Positions 1-9,975 of a DNA stretch of 64,000 nucleotides are shown here, one piece after another. The translations under genes were made by a program, and so were the position numbers. The notes below the pieces were generated by a model that was given only the letters and a program-made list of their open reading frames with translations, did not search any database and had not been told where the DNA came from. The stretch comes from Apus apus (Eukaryota > Chordata > Aves > Apodiformes > Apodidae), in NCBI RefSeq assembly GCF_020740795.1, contig NC_067283.1:115759206-115823205 (forward strand), written 5' to 3'. The stretch's first letter is position 1. Every line of letters starts with the position of its first letter.

Positions 1-2577
1 CAAGGTCATTTTGCAAGAAGTCTCCTTTACAGTATTATTCAGTGTGGCTTTGGATGCATCAATCTCACAGCTACAGAAGTTCATAGCCTTTATAGGTCTC
101 CCTCAGATCTTTATCCATTTTGAGAAGGATTAATGTTCCCTTTTCCTCTCAGCCAAGAGGCTTATGGTGAACCCTGAAGATCAATGTTCTACCCACATTT
201 CCAGTCCTTCCTCAGTTTCTTCTGAATTATTGTTCAATATGCTTCCAAGAAGGCATAATGAAAAACTATTCTAGTACACTACTGCTATACACCTTTATAC
301 AGTATTCACACATTGGTACATCAAAAGTCATGACAGCCTATTTACTAATCCCTCCACAACACACAATGGTTTTGTCACTCCTCTGACCTCCCAAAAAAGT
401 ACTCAACGCATTTTCACAGCCTAACGCAGATCTTATGGTTTTCAAAGATTTTAATCTTGGATAAAATTAAGTGTGCGTATAAAGCTGTCTAAAATTTAAG
501 AATATTCCAGCCTGTTTAATCTTCAAATAATTGTTCAAGTTCTTAACAAAATATTCTCCTATCTTTGTAGCGATTTTACAAACAGGGAAGAACCAGAAGG
601 AGTAGGGAACAGAGAATTATCTTTTTCAAGAAAAATCTGCAGGCTGGAAGTAAAACCTTCGTTCTACTTAGATCCATGTTTAAAGACCTATAAACACTAA
701 ATTTCTCCTCCCATATCCTGTAATAATATTAATAGGTGCCATCAAGTGTGGAAAAATATTATTTTCTTCTTGCAAATCAGCTCAGGATCACTCTCTCTCG
801 ATAAAATTTAATGTCTCTAGCTAAATATCATAACTCCAGTCAGCCAATAAAAACTGTACTCCATGCAGAGACTTTTAAGAGTAATTCTGAAATATGAGCT
901 TCCCTTACAAAAGACTTGCCACCAGAACAAGCCAGTAAAACACTAAATAATTAAATTAAAAGCAGAAACTCTGCAATAAATTTGCTCTGCATATTAATAA
1001 ATCCTTCAGAATAAAGGGGGAAGGGAAGGTAGTGATAATAATTCATTCAAAGTTGAAGGAGTATTCTTATATATAAATAGTATAAAATCCAGAGAGATTA
1101 AATCTGTTCTATCAGTGTATACTAACTTCACCAGACCAAAAACAAAATTAAAAATCTTCCAAGACCACAATATCAGGGATGGGATGAAAAAAGAAGATAA
1201 AACATCAGTAATGAGAAATGCAAGACTGGGTACCACCACCATTCACTTCCATTACCCTAAGTAAAGTACAAACACAAAGACCATAGCAATTACTACCGCC
1301 CTGCTTTCATATTAATTCAATGTTAAGCATTTAACATCAAGATTGCAGTCTTGATGACTTTTATAAGATCCTCTTAATACCCCACACAAAATGGTTTTAA
1401 AGCACTTCCACAGTTTCAGCTGCAAAAAACCAAATCCTCACCCTCTTCAAGGAGGACAAACAAAAATCTCCCACTTCTACCTCAATTCACATTGATATCC
1501 ACTCTTCTCTGTATAACAGTCATATGACTCATAGATCCCTGATAACTGAAGGTCCAGTTTACTAAGTCAGCAATAACTACCAACAGGTGGTGAAGAGAGG
1601 AAGAGAGTCAACTGGACTCAACCCTTGTTTTAAATCAGACAAGGTCAGATTTTTCAGGCTAACCTTCCCCCTCTTGACAGGTCAGGCCAAGACGGAAAAC
1701 TGAAAAAACCCATATTAGATGCAAGACTTAGCACCAAGACAACACGCTAAAAACATGTATTATTAATTTTGTGCTAAGTGCTACACATAACCAGTCCCCC
1801 CACCCCCAGCTGTTGGAAGTTTAAATAATCTTTAGAGACATGAAAAATATTTAATGTATTTAAATGCAAAATCTGAAGAAAAAAATGAGGGCAGAATTTC
1901 CTAACATGAAGAGAAGCAGCCAGTCCAGTGACTGAAGGCACTGTGTCACGTGTCTGGAACACGCAGCTGTGCCTGCTGTACGCACACGCAGTATCTTACT
2001 GACCGTGTTGCAAGGAACTAGTTACCCCTACCAAAAAAAAAAAAATACAGAAGTAATCAAACTGCAATTCTGACAAGTTTGCTCTCTATGCAAGTAAAAA
2101 CCAACAGCCAATAATAACAGACCTGAATTTCAGGAAAAGGAAGCTGAGGGGCTTTTTTATTCATCAGTTGTTTAGACATATTAGATGAAACAGAAGCTTG
2201 GTGAAGCACTTTTTAAATTACATATTTTCTTACTTGATTTAACATTTCCAAAGTAACAAACTTTTCTGTATGCAGGTTGAAGCAGACTGAAGACACTGAA
2301 AATAAGGCAGCGCTTTAAGCATGGGTCCAAGGCAATGAGATTGCTTTTACTTTGCAAATGCTGTAAACACATGCATCCACAAAGCTGTATTAAAATATGC
2401 TTTTGAAAGAAGCTTTGAACATGCTGAAGAAACAAGCACATTTCACTACCTACCTCAAAACTTGGGAGACAAAAGCTCTGAAGAAGAAACTACTTCGTAA
2501 TTTCTATCAAGCTTCCCCTCTAACATACAAAAAGGTTATTTTCCTTTGATGAGCAAGTACAGTAAGAATTTACTTAC
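1..2577 (-). other. RB1CC1: RB1CC1 intron 5 (partial) with no gene features
   Basis: AT-rich sequence follows the exon 5 donor. No further RB1CC1 exon, repeat family or RNA gene could be recognised. Open frames here are short and match nothing I know. Confidence 0.7.
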
Positions 2578-2748
2578 CACAGCAAGTTGTGTCCGTGATG
2601 CTACCGTATGAAACACTGCAGGCATCATGAGAGATTCTTCTACTTTCAATTCCATCTCATTCTCTGCTGAAAATGTGGTTTTGGGGATAGCTGGTGGACG
2701 TTCACACAAGATCATTTCTTTGTTGAATAAAAAAATTGGGTTGGTATC
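2578..2748 (-). CDS. RB1CC1: RB1CC1 (FIP200) coding exon 5, residues 67-123
   Basis: Read on the minus strand, this 171-nt block is flanked by an acceptor (TGTAG, ending at 2749) and a donor (GTAAGT from 2577). It is open in one frame for exactly 57 codons, phase 0 at both ends. It starts DTNPIFLFNKEMILCERPPA and ends with SRTQLAV, which I recognise as vertebrate RB1CC1 directly after its ubiquitin-like domain. RB1CC1/FIP200 is the large scaffold of the ULK1-ATG13-ATG101 autophagy-initiation complex; this part belongs to the N-terminal half that binds ATG13. Intron 4 (2749-3011) is only 263 nt. The following exon should begin with the family sequence EMYEVAK, but I do not find it between 1 and 2577, so it lies left of the window. 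The identification comes from remembered family sequence, not a search. Confidence 0.95.
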
Positions 2749-3011
2749 CTACACTCAAAAAGAGAAGGAAACCAAACACTGAGTAAAAGCAACACAGTAC
2801 TCAATCACCAATTATTTACTCTATGGGCAACATGTCTTACGAACATGTTATAATCTACAAGTATAAGCTGAATACTCAAACATCTGTTTCTCAAAGCAAA
2901 GAAATCCAGCAAACAGTACACTACAGAAAAATATTTGAAGTTCCCTCCATGAAACATCTTTTTCTTCCCCTCTGAATGACAGTTCAGACTAAGAATGCAG
3001 TATGCACTTAC

Positions 3012-3138
3012 TGTTCCAGCACTGTAACTACAAACTCTTCTGTCTGGTGCCATACACTCTCCTCCATTGACAACCAGCACTTGGTGCTGAATGGCAATCT
3101 TATACTTGGTTTGAATTGCATGTTTCAGATCAGCCACA
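3012..3138 (-). CDS. RB1CC1: RB1CC1 (FIP200) coding exon 4, residues 24-66
   Basis: This 127-nt exon has an acceptor preceded by TTTTTTTCCC (AG at 3140-3139) and a donor ACA/GTAAGT (GT at 3011-3010). Its first base T completes codon 24, split from exon 3 (AA+T, Asn). It then encodes VADLKHAIQTKYKIAIQHQV, VLVVNGGECMAPDRRVCSYS and ends AGT. This is the core of the N-terminal ubiquitin-like domain of RB1CC1. Together with exon 3 it makes exactly 66 codons, the number expected for the vertebrate protein up to this junction. A longer open frame in the same region (2805-3452) is only intron read-through around this exon. Confidence 0.96.
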
Positions 3139-5862
3139 CTGGGAAAAAAAATGGGAAGACAAAAAGATGCTATCAGCATATCTGTGTCTCTTAATTTTAT
3201 GTATTTCTGTAATAGAGACAGGTGACTTGTCTGTGTCAAAGCAGAACTTTTTTTTAAAGACCTATGGCACTGTGCAGAGTAAAAAGTAAACAATTCAATT
3301 TTTTTAAGTGCTGCGAGTAGATTTAGGTTAGACATTAGGAAGAAATTCTTCACTATGAGGGTGGTGAGACACTGGAACAGGCTGTCCAGGGAAGTTGTGG
3401 ATGACCCCTCCTTGGAAGTGTTCAAGGCCTGGTAGGTTGGGGCTTTGAGCAACGTAGTCTACTGGGAGGTGTCCCTGCTCATGCAGGGATGTTGGAACTA
3501 GATGATCTTTAAGGTCCCTTCGAACGCAAACCAATTCTATAATTCTATGACAATGTGTTGCATTCTGGATATCCAGCTAATAAAGCTATCAGTTAAAAGA
3601 AGACAGCCTTCACGTTACTGGTAAGTCATCAGCAATCTTTTCCCAAGAAAATCTGATAACATGCTGAAATCCTGGATTAAGTCATATCAAGCATTTAGGA
3701 TAATAACTGTAAAAGTCCTACTATGTTCTTTGAATATATATGTAATGAACAAAGAGCTGACTTACTTAAACCTTAGAAGACTACAAGAGTATTAACACAT
3801 CATTATGCATAACATAAGCACAATTTTATGTAACCAACTCTGACTGACTTGCAATACATGAAGTCTGTAGCACTTAACAGAAAATTAAACAATCCCTTTA
3901 TATGCAATGAAATCCTATAAATAGACACATTTAATGTGCAAACAGTAGATAAATAAACCATCCCTGTTTACGTTCACTACCCTCATATCTGTAATCATGG
4001 GTGATGGTATCTTCACATTAACTGCTTACTTTAGACACTTCTGGACATTCTTGAAGACACAGGCAAATAGTAAACTACACAAGAATCTATTATTATGACA
4101 CAGTAACTGACCCAAACTGTAACTGGGGTAGTACCCATCAAAGATAAAGCTTTAGAGTATCAAGTGAACATTCAATTACAAGCATTGATAGTTTTGATAT
4201 AACTATCAGGAAGCGTAACAATGTTACTGGTATACGGAACTTGAAAAATAAGTTTAATTCCTCTAAAATAGCTATGATGCAATACAACATCATGAATTCA
4301 CTACAAACACCTCATGAGCACAAGCCTGCACTTGCTAGCTGTACTACAGTAAGCATTCACCTATCATCTCCATGGTCATTACGAAGATAGCTTGGCCTGT
4401 CCATATACAAGATCATCAGCAAAAAAACTAAGAAAGTTAGTCCTGCTAGAAACAGAAAGTCAGAAATACAGATAAAAAGAGTAAGAAGTTACACTGCTCA
4501 ACAGAAGAGTGTTGGATTTTTTGTTGTTCAGCCACTGGAAAGCTTTCTTGGAGAACTATCCAAGAGAAAAAAGTCACCCCATACCAGACCATTAGGTGCC
4601 TGGACTGGCAGTTCAGACGCTGTACCTCACTCGCCACGATTTAGCAACAGAATGTCTCAATGTACCACACAGCATACAGGGGTGCTGAGACATTGCAAAT
4701 AACCTAGCAGATCAAGAACGCCTGATATGAAACACTGTTCCATACTCAATATACCCCACGTGTCAGTGGGGTTTGCAGAAGGAGCACACAAAAAGAATTG
4801 GTGTACAGTCTTAGAGCTCTTCCACCACAAACAAGTTTTAGAATCCAAATTCATTTCTTGAGCCATAAAAATTAAAAAGAGGAGTTCAGGAAAAAGGAAA
4901 CTATGGATTCGAGCACTAAATCCATGCTAGAAGTGTAAAAGCACAATTACTTACAACTCATTCATCACTGATAGAATATGAAGACAGCAGGTAAGCTTGG
5001 CTCTTGCTAGCTCCAAGGTGAAGAGGCTATCACATTATTATACACAATTTGATTAGAGTCTTGCACAAGAACAAGGAAAAAGGATACAATACACCAAATG
5101 TATCTAGACCTCTCTAAAAGAGCTTTACATTTGCAAGATGCTTTTAATGTGCAATGAAAAAAAATTCAAACAGCAAAGCTGTTAGGACTTAACTGTGACT
5201 CTCTAACACTGCTCATGTTTCAGTCAGATATTCATGTTTTCCTTCATGAACATTTCATGTTCATGTTTTACATATAAAATGCTGTAAAACATTTTGGAGC
5301 CTTACAACATAGGACAGAACCAACTATTACCCATTCTGGACATGAGACAAAAACCTATATGCCAGTTCTCTAGCATCCAATTTAAAAATATTGCAGAGCA
5401 GACATTTCTTCAGGATGAACATATACTGACAGGAGAAACAGATCTGTAGAATTTTTTTCTATGATGCCAGTCAGGAAAAAAAACAAAACACTTTTTATAG
5501 AAGAATCCTAAATAAAAAAGCCTTCCAGTAAAAGGTCACAGAAGATGAGAAGTCATTCTGATAGTTTTTCCAAAAAACACCAAACATAATACAAGACTCA
5601 GCTAAGAGCAGGTCATCCCTGTCACTGTCCCAGAAAGTAAAAAACTCCTCTACTCTCTCACAGGACCTCAAACAATCAACTGCAAGGCAATGAAAAAGCT
5701 AATAGAAAAAAACCCAGAAATTCATTAAAATATATGAAAACTTAGAAGAAACTAAAAAAACCAAACTATTATCCCTCCAGAACTCAGTATACAAAAAGTA
5801 TATGTACTCTTTTTTTTTTTTCTTCATTTATAAAACAAGTCAAAATTAATTTACTTTCTTAC
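3139..5862 (-). other. RB1CC1: RB1CC1 intron 3
   Basis: A 2.7-kb intron lies between the exon 3 donor and exon 4 acceptor. It contains one CR1 3' end (3308-3550); the rest is AT-rich with short A/T runs and nothing else recognised. Confidence 0.85.
3308..3550 (+). mobile_element. CR1 LINE 3' end, 5'-truncated
   Basis: This contains the typical CR1 3' block: a 'gacattaggaagaa' start, 'aggctgtccaggga', 'gttggaactagatgatc', 'aaggtccctt', and the octamer tail ending AATTCTATGA. CR1 is the main bird LINE, usually cut short at the 5' end and without a poly-A tail. It sits in intron 3 of RB1CC1, antisense to the gene, about 170 bp from the exon 4 acceptor. Confidence 0.93.
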
Positions 5863-5933
5863 TTTTGTACAGCAAGTTCCGTATCAAAGGTAAGAGTAGT
5901 TCCAGTGTTGACCAGAAATACATATAGCTTCAT
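5863..5933 (-). CDS. RB1CC1: RB1CC1 (FIP200) first coding part, residues 1-24 (start codon exon)
   Basis: The start codon is at 5933-5931, followed by MKLYVFLVNTGTTLTFDTEL and AVQ. This matches the RB1CC1 N-terminus and opens its ubiquitin-like domain. The exon ends after two bases of codon 24 at 5863, with donor GTAAGA at 5862. The start context is favourable (A at -3, A at +4). The ATG is chosen because it is the known RB1CC1 start, but no in-frame stop precedes it anywhere in exon 3 or in the predicted upstream exons, so the sequence alone does not exclude an upstream non-AUG start. The gene product nucleates autophagosome formation in the cytosol as scaffold of the ULK1 complex, and is also called RB1-inducible coiled-coil protein 1. 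Only the first part of the gene is in this window. Confidence 0.97.
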
Positions 5934-5983
5934 GATGATTTCTTTAGGTCTCTGAAGTTTATAATCTCCACTGCTAAAATCAT
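5930..5983 (-). other. uORF C of RB1CC1 (17 codons, within exon 3)
   Basis: ATG at 5983-5981 (weak context, T at -3) opens 17 codons ending in TGA at 5932-5930. The stop overlaps the main ATG (5933-5931) as ATGA. The uORF lies within one exon, so it does not depend on the upstream splice model, and any transcript containing the 5' part of exon 3 carries it. Confidence 0.8.
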
Positions 5984-5990
5984 TTAGAAA
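5934..5990 (-). other. RB1CC1: RB1CC1 5' UTR part of exon 3
   Basis: These are the 57 nt between the splice acceptor (a long T-run then CAG, AG at 5992-5991) and the start codon. They contain an upstream ATG at 5983-5981 whose 17-codon frame ends in a TGA overlapping the main ATG (sequence ATGA). In the main frame these 57 nt are 19 sense codons without a stop. Confidence 0.85.
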
Positions 5991-7966
5991 CTGAAAAAAA
6001 AAATCAAGTATTAATTTCACATATGAGTTACAAAAAAGACATGTACATGATTTTGAAAAAATACTTCTGGATATACCATGGATGACTACATCAACTCCCA
6101 TATTCCACAGTTCTTTAACCTTTACTAAACATATAGATACTCCAGAAATATGGGCAAGGTAAGCCTCCACATAAGCAGAGTTAGGAGAACACATGAAAAC
6201 AAACACTGAGGAGAAGAAGAAAAAAAAAAAAAGACAACAAGACAACTTTCAGTTGCAAGCTGCAAAGGCCACCATCTTTATCAGACCATTACCTGTTTTT
6301 TCTCAATTATGAAATGCCTTTTTAAAGCCCCAGAGACAGTTTTTTGCAGACATCTTTTCTAGATTTTACAAACAGCAGCATGATCTACATGGTAAGTATT
6401 TGCTCCTCAGCCTGCAGCTACAGTCTCAGCTCACTACTGTCCTTAGCCAGAGATTTTTTTTCCACTTGGACATAAAGAAAAAAAAAAAAAAAAAAAAAAT
6501 TGAAGGCTATGTAGATTTTCGTTTTCTATCTCTGCATAATTAGATAATAGTTTTTAAAAATACTCTCCTCAGTCTTCAGCACTAGCTAAATCTGTAGCTA
6601 CCTTCTTCATCACTAATATCGGATTCCAAATGATCAAGACAGGCAGGGCAGTCCAACAGATTGGACACATTTTCAGTCCTACAAGCATCTGGATGAGTGA
6701 CCATATGCACACTATTCCAGTGCACATAACAGAATAAAAATACTTAACTGCTTTGTAACACATTTAGACTTTATCTGAGATTTTATCACTGAAGTACTTC
6801 ATACTTCTGAGCCTTTTTCTCTTCTCCACAGGAGCTCAGAAGTTTTGGAATTATTTCCTCCACACTAAAAAAAAAACTGCTGCAGAAGTACAACTTACTA
6901 GCACTGCAGTCATTAGTGACCTGAACTTTTTTTATGTGGAGGGAGCTATGCAAAGTTAAGCTGTAAAAGTTTTAGTGATTCAGCAGTATTCTTGTGTCAC
7001 TGTGAAAATTACTTTTTGGATTAAACTACTTCACAGGAAGTATAAGAAATTTATCTTTCCCTGAAAAATAAACAAGATACACAAGCAAGGTCTACACAGC
7101 TAATTGTATTATTCTAAAATGAGTCTGAATTTGCATTTATCTCTTTGCCTACAAAGAAAAAAAAATGACAAATCATAGAAAAAACAACAAACACCAAATG
7201 AAACCAAAACCAGCATTAAAATATAGAATAGGGAGAGTTTTCACCAGAACAGTAAGTCCAAAAATTCAAAAAAGCTTTCTTCCAAGTAAGTGGCTTCTCA
7301 AACACCATTAGAGTACATAAACTAGTCAAAACATGCATTTTCACCAGACTTCAGAAACAGAACCGCATAAAATTAAAAAAGCCAGAGTTAAATTTTTTTT
7401 TCTGAATTGAGTATTGTTCTTACACTTCAACTCCACTGTACTCAGTGGCACCAGTTTCAATTTATATTGGAAAAATGAGAATATACTCTATAAACACGGT
7501 TATTAGATAGACAGAAACTGCTGAACGCAGAACAATATAGCAATAAATTTTTACTAAATTATTTGGCCTAGGTTTCAGAATTAATTATTCTCACATGTTG
7601 AGAGACTTCTTTTCACAAAGGGTATTATTTGTGACCATGGTCTAGGTAGAATTAGAAAAAAAAATGTATTTAAGAAAAGATCTGTCCAGAAACATCATGT
7701 ACATATAGTGAAATTTTAATCATTTTCCCCTCCATACCTTAACACTAAAGCCAACTATTTAAAACACAGAAGGAAAAAACATTATCAAGATCAAAAACAT
7801 TTATAACAGCATCTGCCACACATGCATCAGCAGCCTCAAATTTTTTAACTTCAAGCAAAGCAAGAATTACCTTCAGGCACTATACAAAGCTACCACCTTC
7901 TTCAAATTCAAGAGGAGAATAAATACGCACATTCACTTTACTTGATTTTTGGCCACAGAGTAGCAT
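5980..7966 (-). other. uORF B of RB1CC1 (11 codons, spliced over exons 2-3)
   Basis: ATG at 7966-7964 (G at -3, C at +4) encodes MLLCGQKSISK. It crosses the exon 2-3 junction and ends at TGA 5982-5980. That TGA overlaps the ATG of uORF C by two bases, as ATGA. Confidence 0.6.
5991..7941 (-). other. RB1CC1: RB1CC1 intron 2
   Basis: A 1.95-kb intron lies between predicted exon 2 and exon 3. It has an A-run of 22 at 6478-6499 and other A-rich stretches. No transposon is recognised. Confidence 0.7.
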
Positions 7967-7989
7967 GGCTGCTCAAAGCCAGAGAAGAT
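7942..7989 (-). other. RB1CC1: Predicted RB1CC1 non-coding exon 2 (48 nt)
   Basis: On the minus strand a consensus acceptor (TTTTATTTGCAG, AG at 7991-7990) is followed by 48 nt and a donor CAA/GTAAAG (GT at 7941-7940). The human gene also has two untranslated exons before its start-codon exon, as I remember it, so this fits the second one. It contains an upstream ATG (7966-7964) and is exactly 16 codons long without a stop in the main frame. The exon is inferred from splice signals only; RNA reads would settle it. Confidence 0.75.
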
Positions 7990-9937
7990 CTGCAAATAAA
8001 AGATACAGAACGCAATTACAGGTACTATTAAAATGTCAGGGTTTTATGTTCAGCATTGCATCTAACCCAGAAACCAGTGTAAATCAGTGCCAGAAAGAAT
8101 AATTATGTGGGTTGGTTTTTGTTGTGGTGTTGTTTTTTTTTTAATTAACAAAGTTACCCAGTTACAAGTCTGCTCAAAACTGCTACATACCTGTGTTTGC
8201 CCATAAGTTCAGTTTAAAATAACCATTAGTGAAATACATCAATATCTACAATGAGGTAAAGTTAGTTCACTAAAAAAAAACTGCTTGCCTTTCCACTAAC
8301 AATGTTTTTTTCAGAACTGGTCCAGAATGCTGATATTATGTCAGGAGCAATACAGAAAATCACAGCAAAATGCAATTTATCTAAAAAGGCACACATGCTA
8401 CTGCCATTGAATGAACAGCCTTATCCTGCAGCTGGACCCAACAGACTCCTTCACGAATCAGCACCACCTTCCTTGTAACCTAGTGAAAACAAGGTAAACT
8501 TGTTTGTTAAGCCATTCACCTACTTTCAAAACATTTATTAATTTTTTAATATATATATATAAAAGAAATTGATGATGTTATCACTCCCAGATGCTTGTCA
8601 CTGGCATCCTTGTCAGGGGCTTCCTCTCCCAGAACTGCTGTTTAAACTACAATTGAAACTACAACAATCAAAATAAGACGGATCAACAAAGGTGGTCATT
8701 TTAGGCTACTCTAGTTCATGTTATCTGTTACCAGATAAGTAGCAGTTTCAAAGGAGAAGGAGCCCTTGGCAAGGAAAGTGGTGATGAACAGTTGGGCTCA
8801 AAACAGTCAGGTAAGTGCACAATCAAACTCTGAACTACAAACATTATTTCTATAATGTTAATGCCCTAGCAAGCTTTCTGAGAAGATGATCAGGCACTAT
8901 AAAAGCTGTTAATCTATTACTAAAAATAGGTTTGCTGAAGCACAAAAACCATTAGAACATACAAATCATTTTATACAACTCACACTACTAACAGTAAATG
9001 AAAAACACTTCCTCCCAAATTTGAAAACTATGACAGAGCAAAAAATTACACAACTACTACATGTACGTTACATGCATGAAACAGATAGCATGTTGTTAGG
9101 CTGCTATTTGAGCCATTATCTTTCTCCCTCCTGTCCACTCCCTCTTTGCTCCTATAGATAATGCACACATCACCTTGTAAGAAGCAAAGATGCAATAAAA
9201 GGAAAAAAGCAACATGTTTAAGTACTGCCTTTGGAAAACCATTAACTAAAGTGGTCTCTTACAGTTTAGCTATCAACCATCAGTAGCTGCACTTCTGAAG
9301 ACGGAATACTAAAACGAGTAACAAGAAACTACTGAAACACTTATGTCACAAAGCAGGATCACAACACTATAATGTGTATTCTTCTAATTCTTTTGTAACC
9401 ATCAAGTCAAAAAACCAAGTTGCTTCTTCTTCTCCAACATTTCAACAAACAATCCCAGGGCACCAGAACTACACTCACACAGACAGGACAAATACATATG
9501 GTCTCACTATCAGGCTATCAAAAAAATCTCAAACAACAAGCAACATAAAAAAAGGTAGAATTCAAGCACTCTCAAGACTGCCACAAATTTCAGTGGGTAC
9601 TTCAAGGCACAGAGGAATCCGTGTGAAGCAAGGTTTCAGAAAACCCGTGCCTTTAAGACCAACCTCTCCTGCAGATTCATGGGTTCCCAATACAGACAAG
9701 CTGCAGCCCTCCCTTCAGGAGAAACTATGTCAAGTGCCTCTTTTCCAGCTGCTTGTTTTCACAACACTGGAAGAAACTGAATTTTGAGATCTCTCCCTAG
9801 TCTTGCATTTCCAGACAACATCTGGCTGAGTCTGGCCAACAAGGTCCAAGTTTAGTTAAATGGAGAGATGCATGAAAACCAGTTCCAGTTGCTCATCACT
9901 TCTTTCAAAGGTCAGGTTACAGCAGGTCAGGTTAAAA

Positions 9938-9975
9938 GCAAAGTCAGCTATATACTGCAAAGTCAGCTATATATC
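9938..9975. repeat. 19-nt tandem duplication
   Basis: Two adjacent copies share GCAAAGTCAGCTATATA, starting at 9938 and 9957. It is a small local duplication within intron 1. Confidence 0.85.

Noticed and set aside
2805..3452. 215-codon minus-strand open frame
   Set aside because: Only 3012-3138 is exon. The rest is intron read-through, including the complement of a CR1 and both splice sites of exon 4.
5991..6245. Extension of the RB1CC1 first coding exon upstream into the continuous open frame
   Set aside because: A strong acceptor at 5991-5992 marks the exon edge; the upstream part is T-rich intron sequence.
9374..9787. 137-codon + strand open frame in RB1CC1 intron 1
   Set aside because: It starts with GTG and contains no ATG at all. 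No domain is recognised, and it lies in intronic sequence on the opposite strand.
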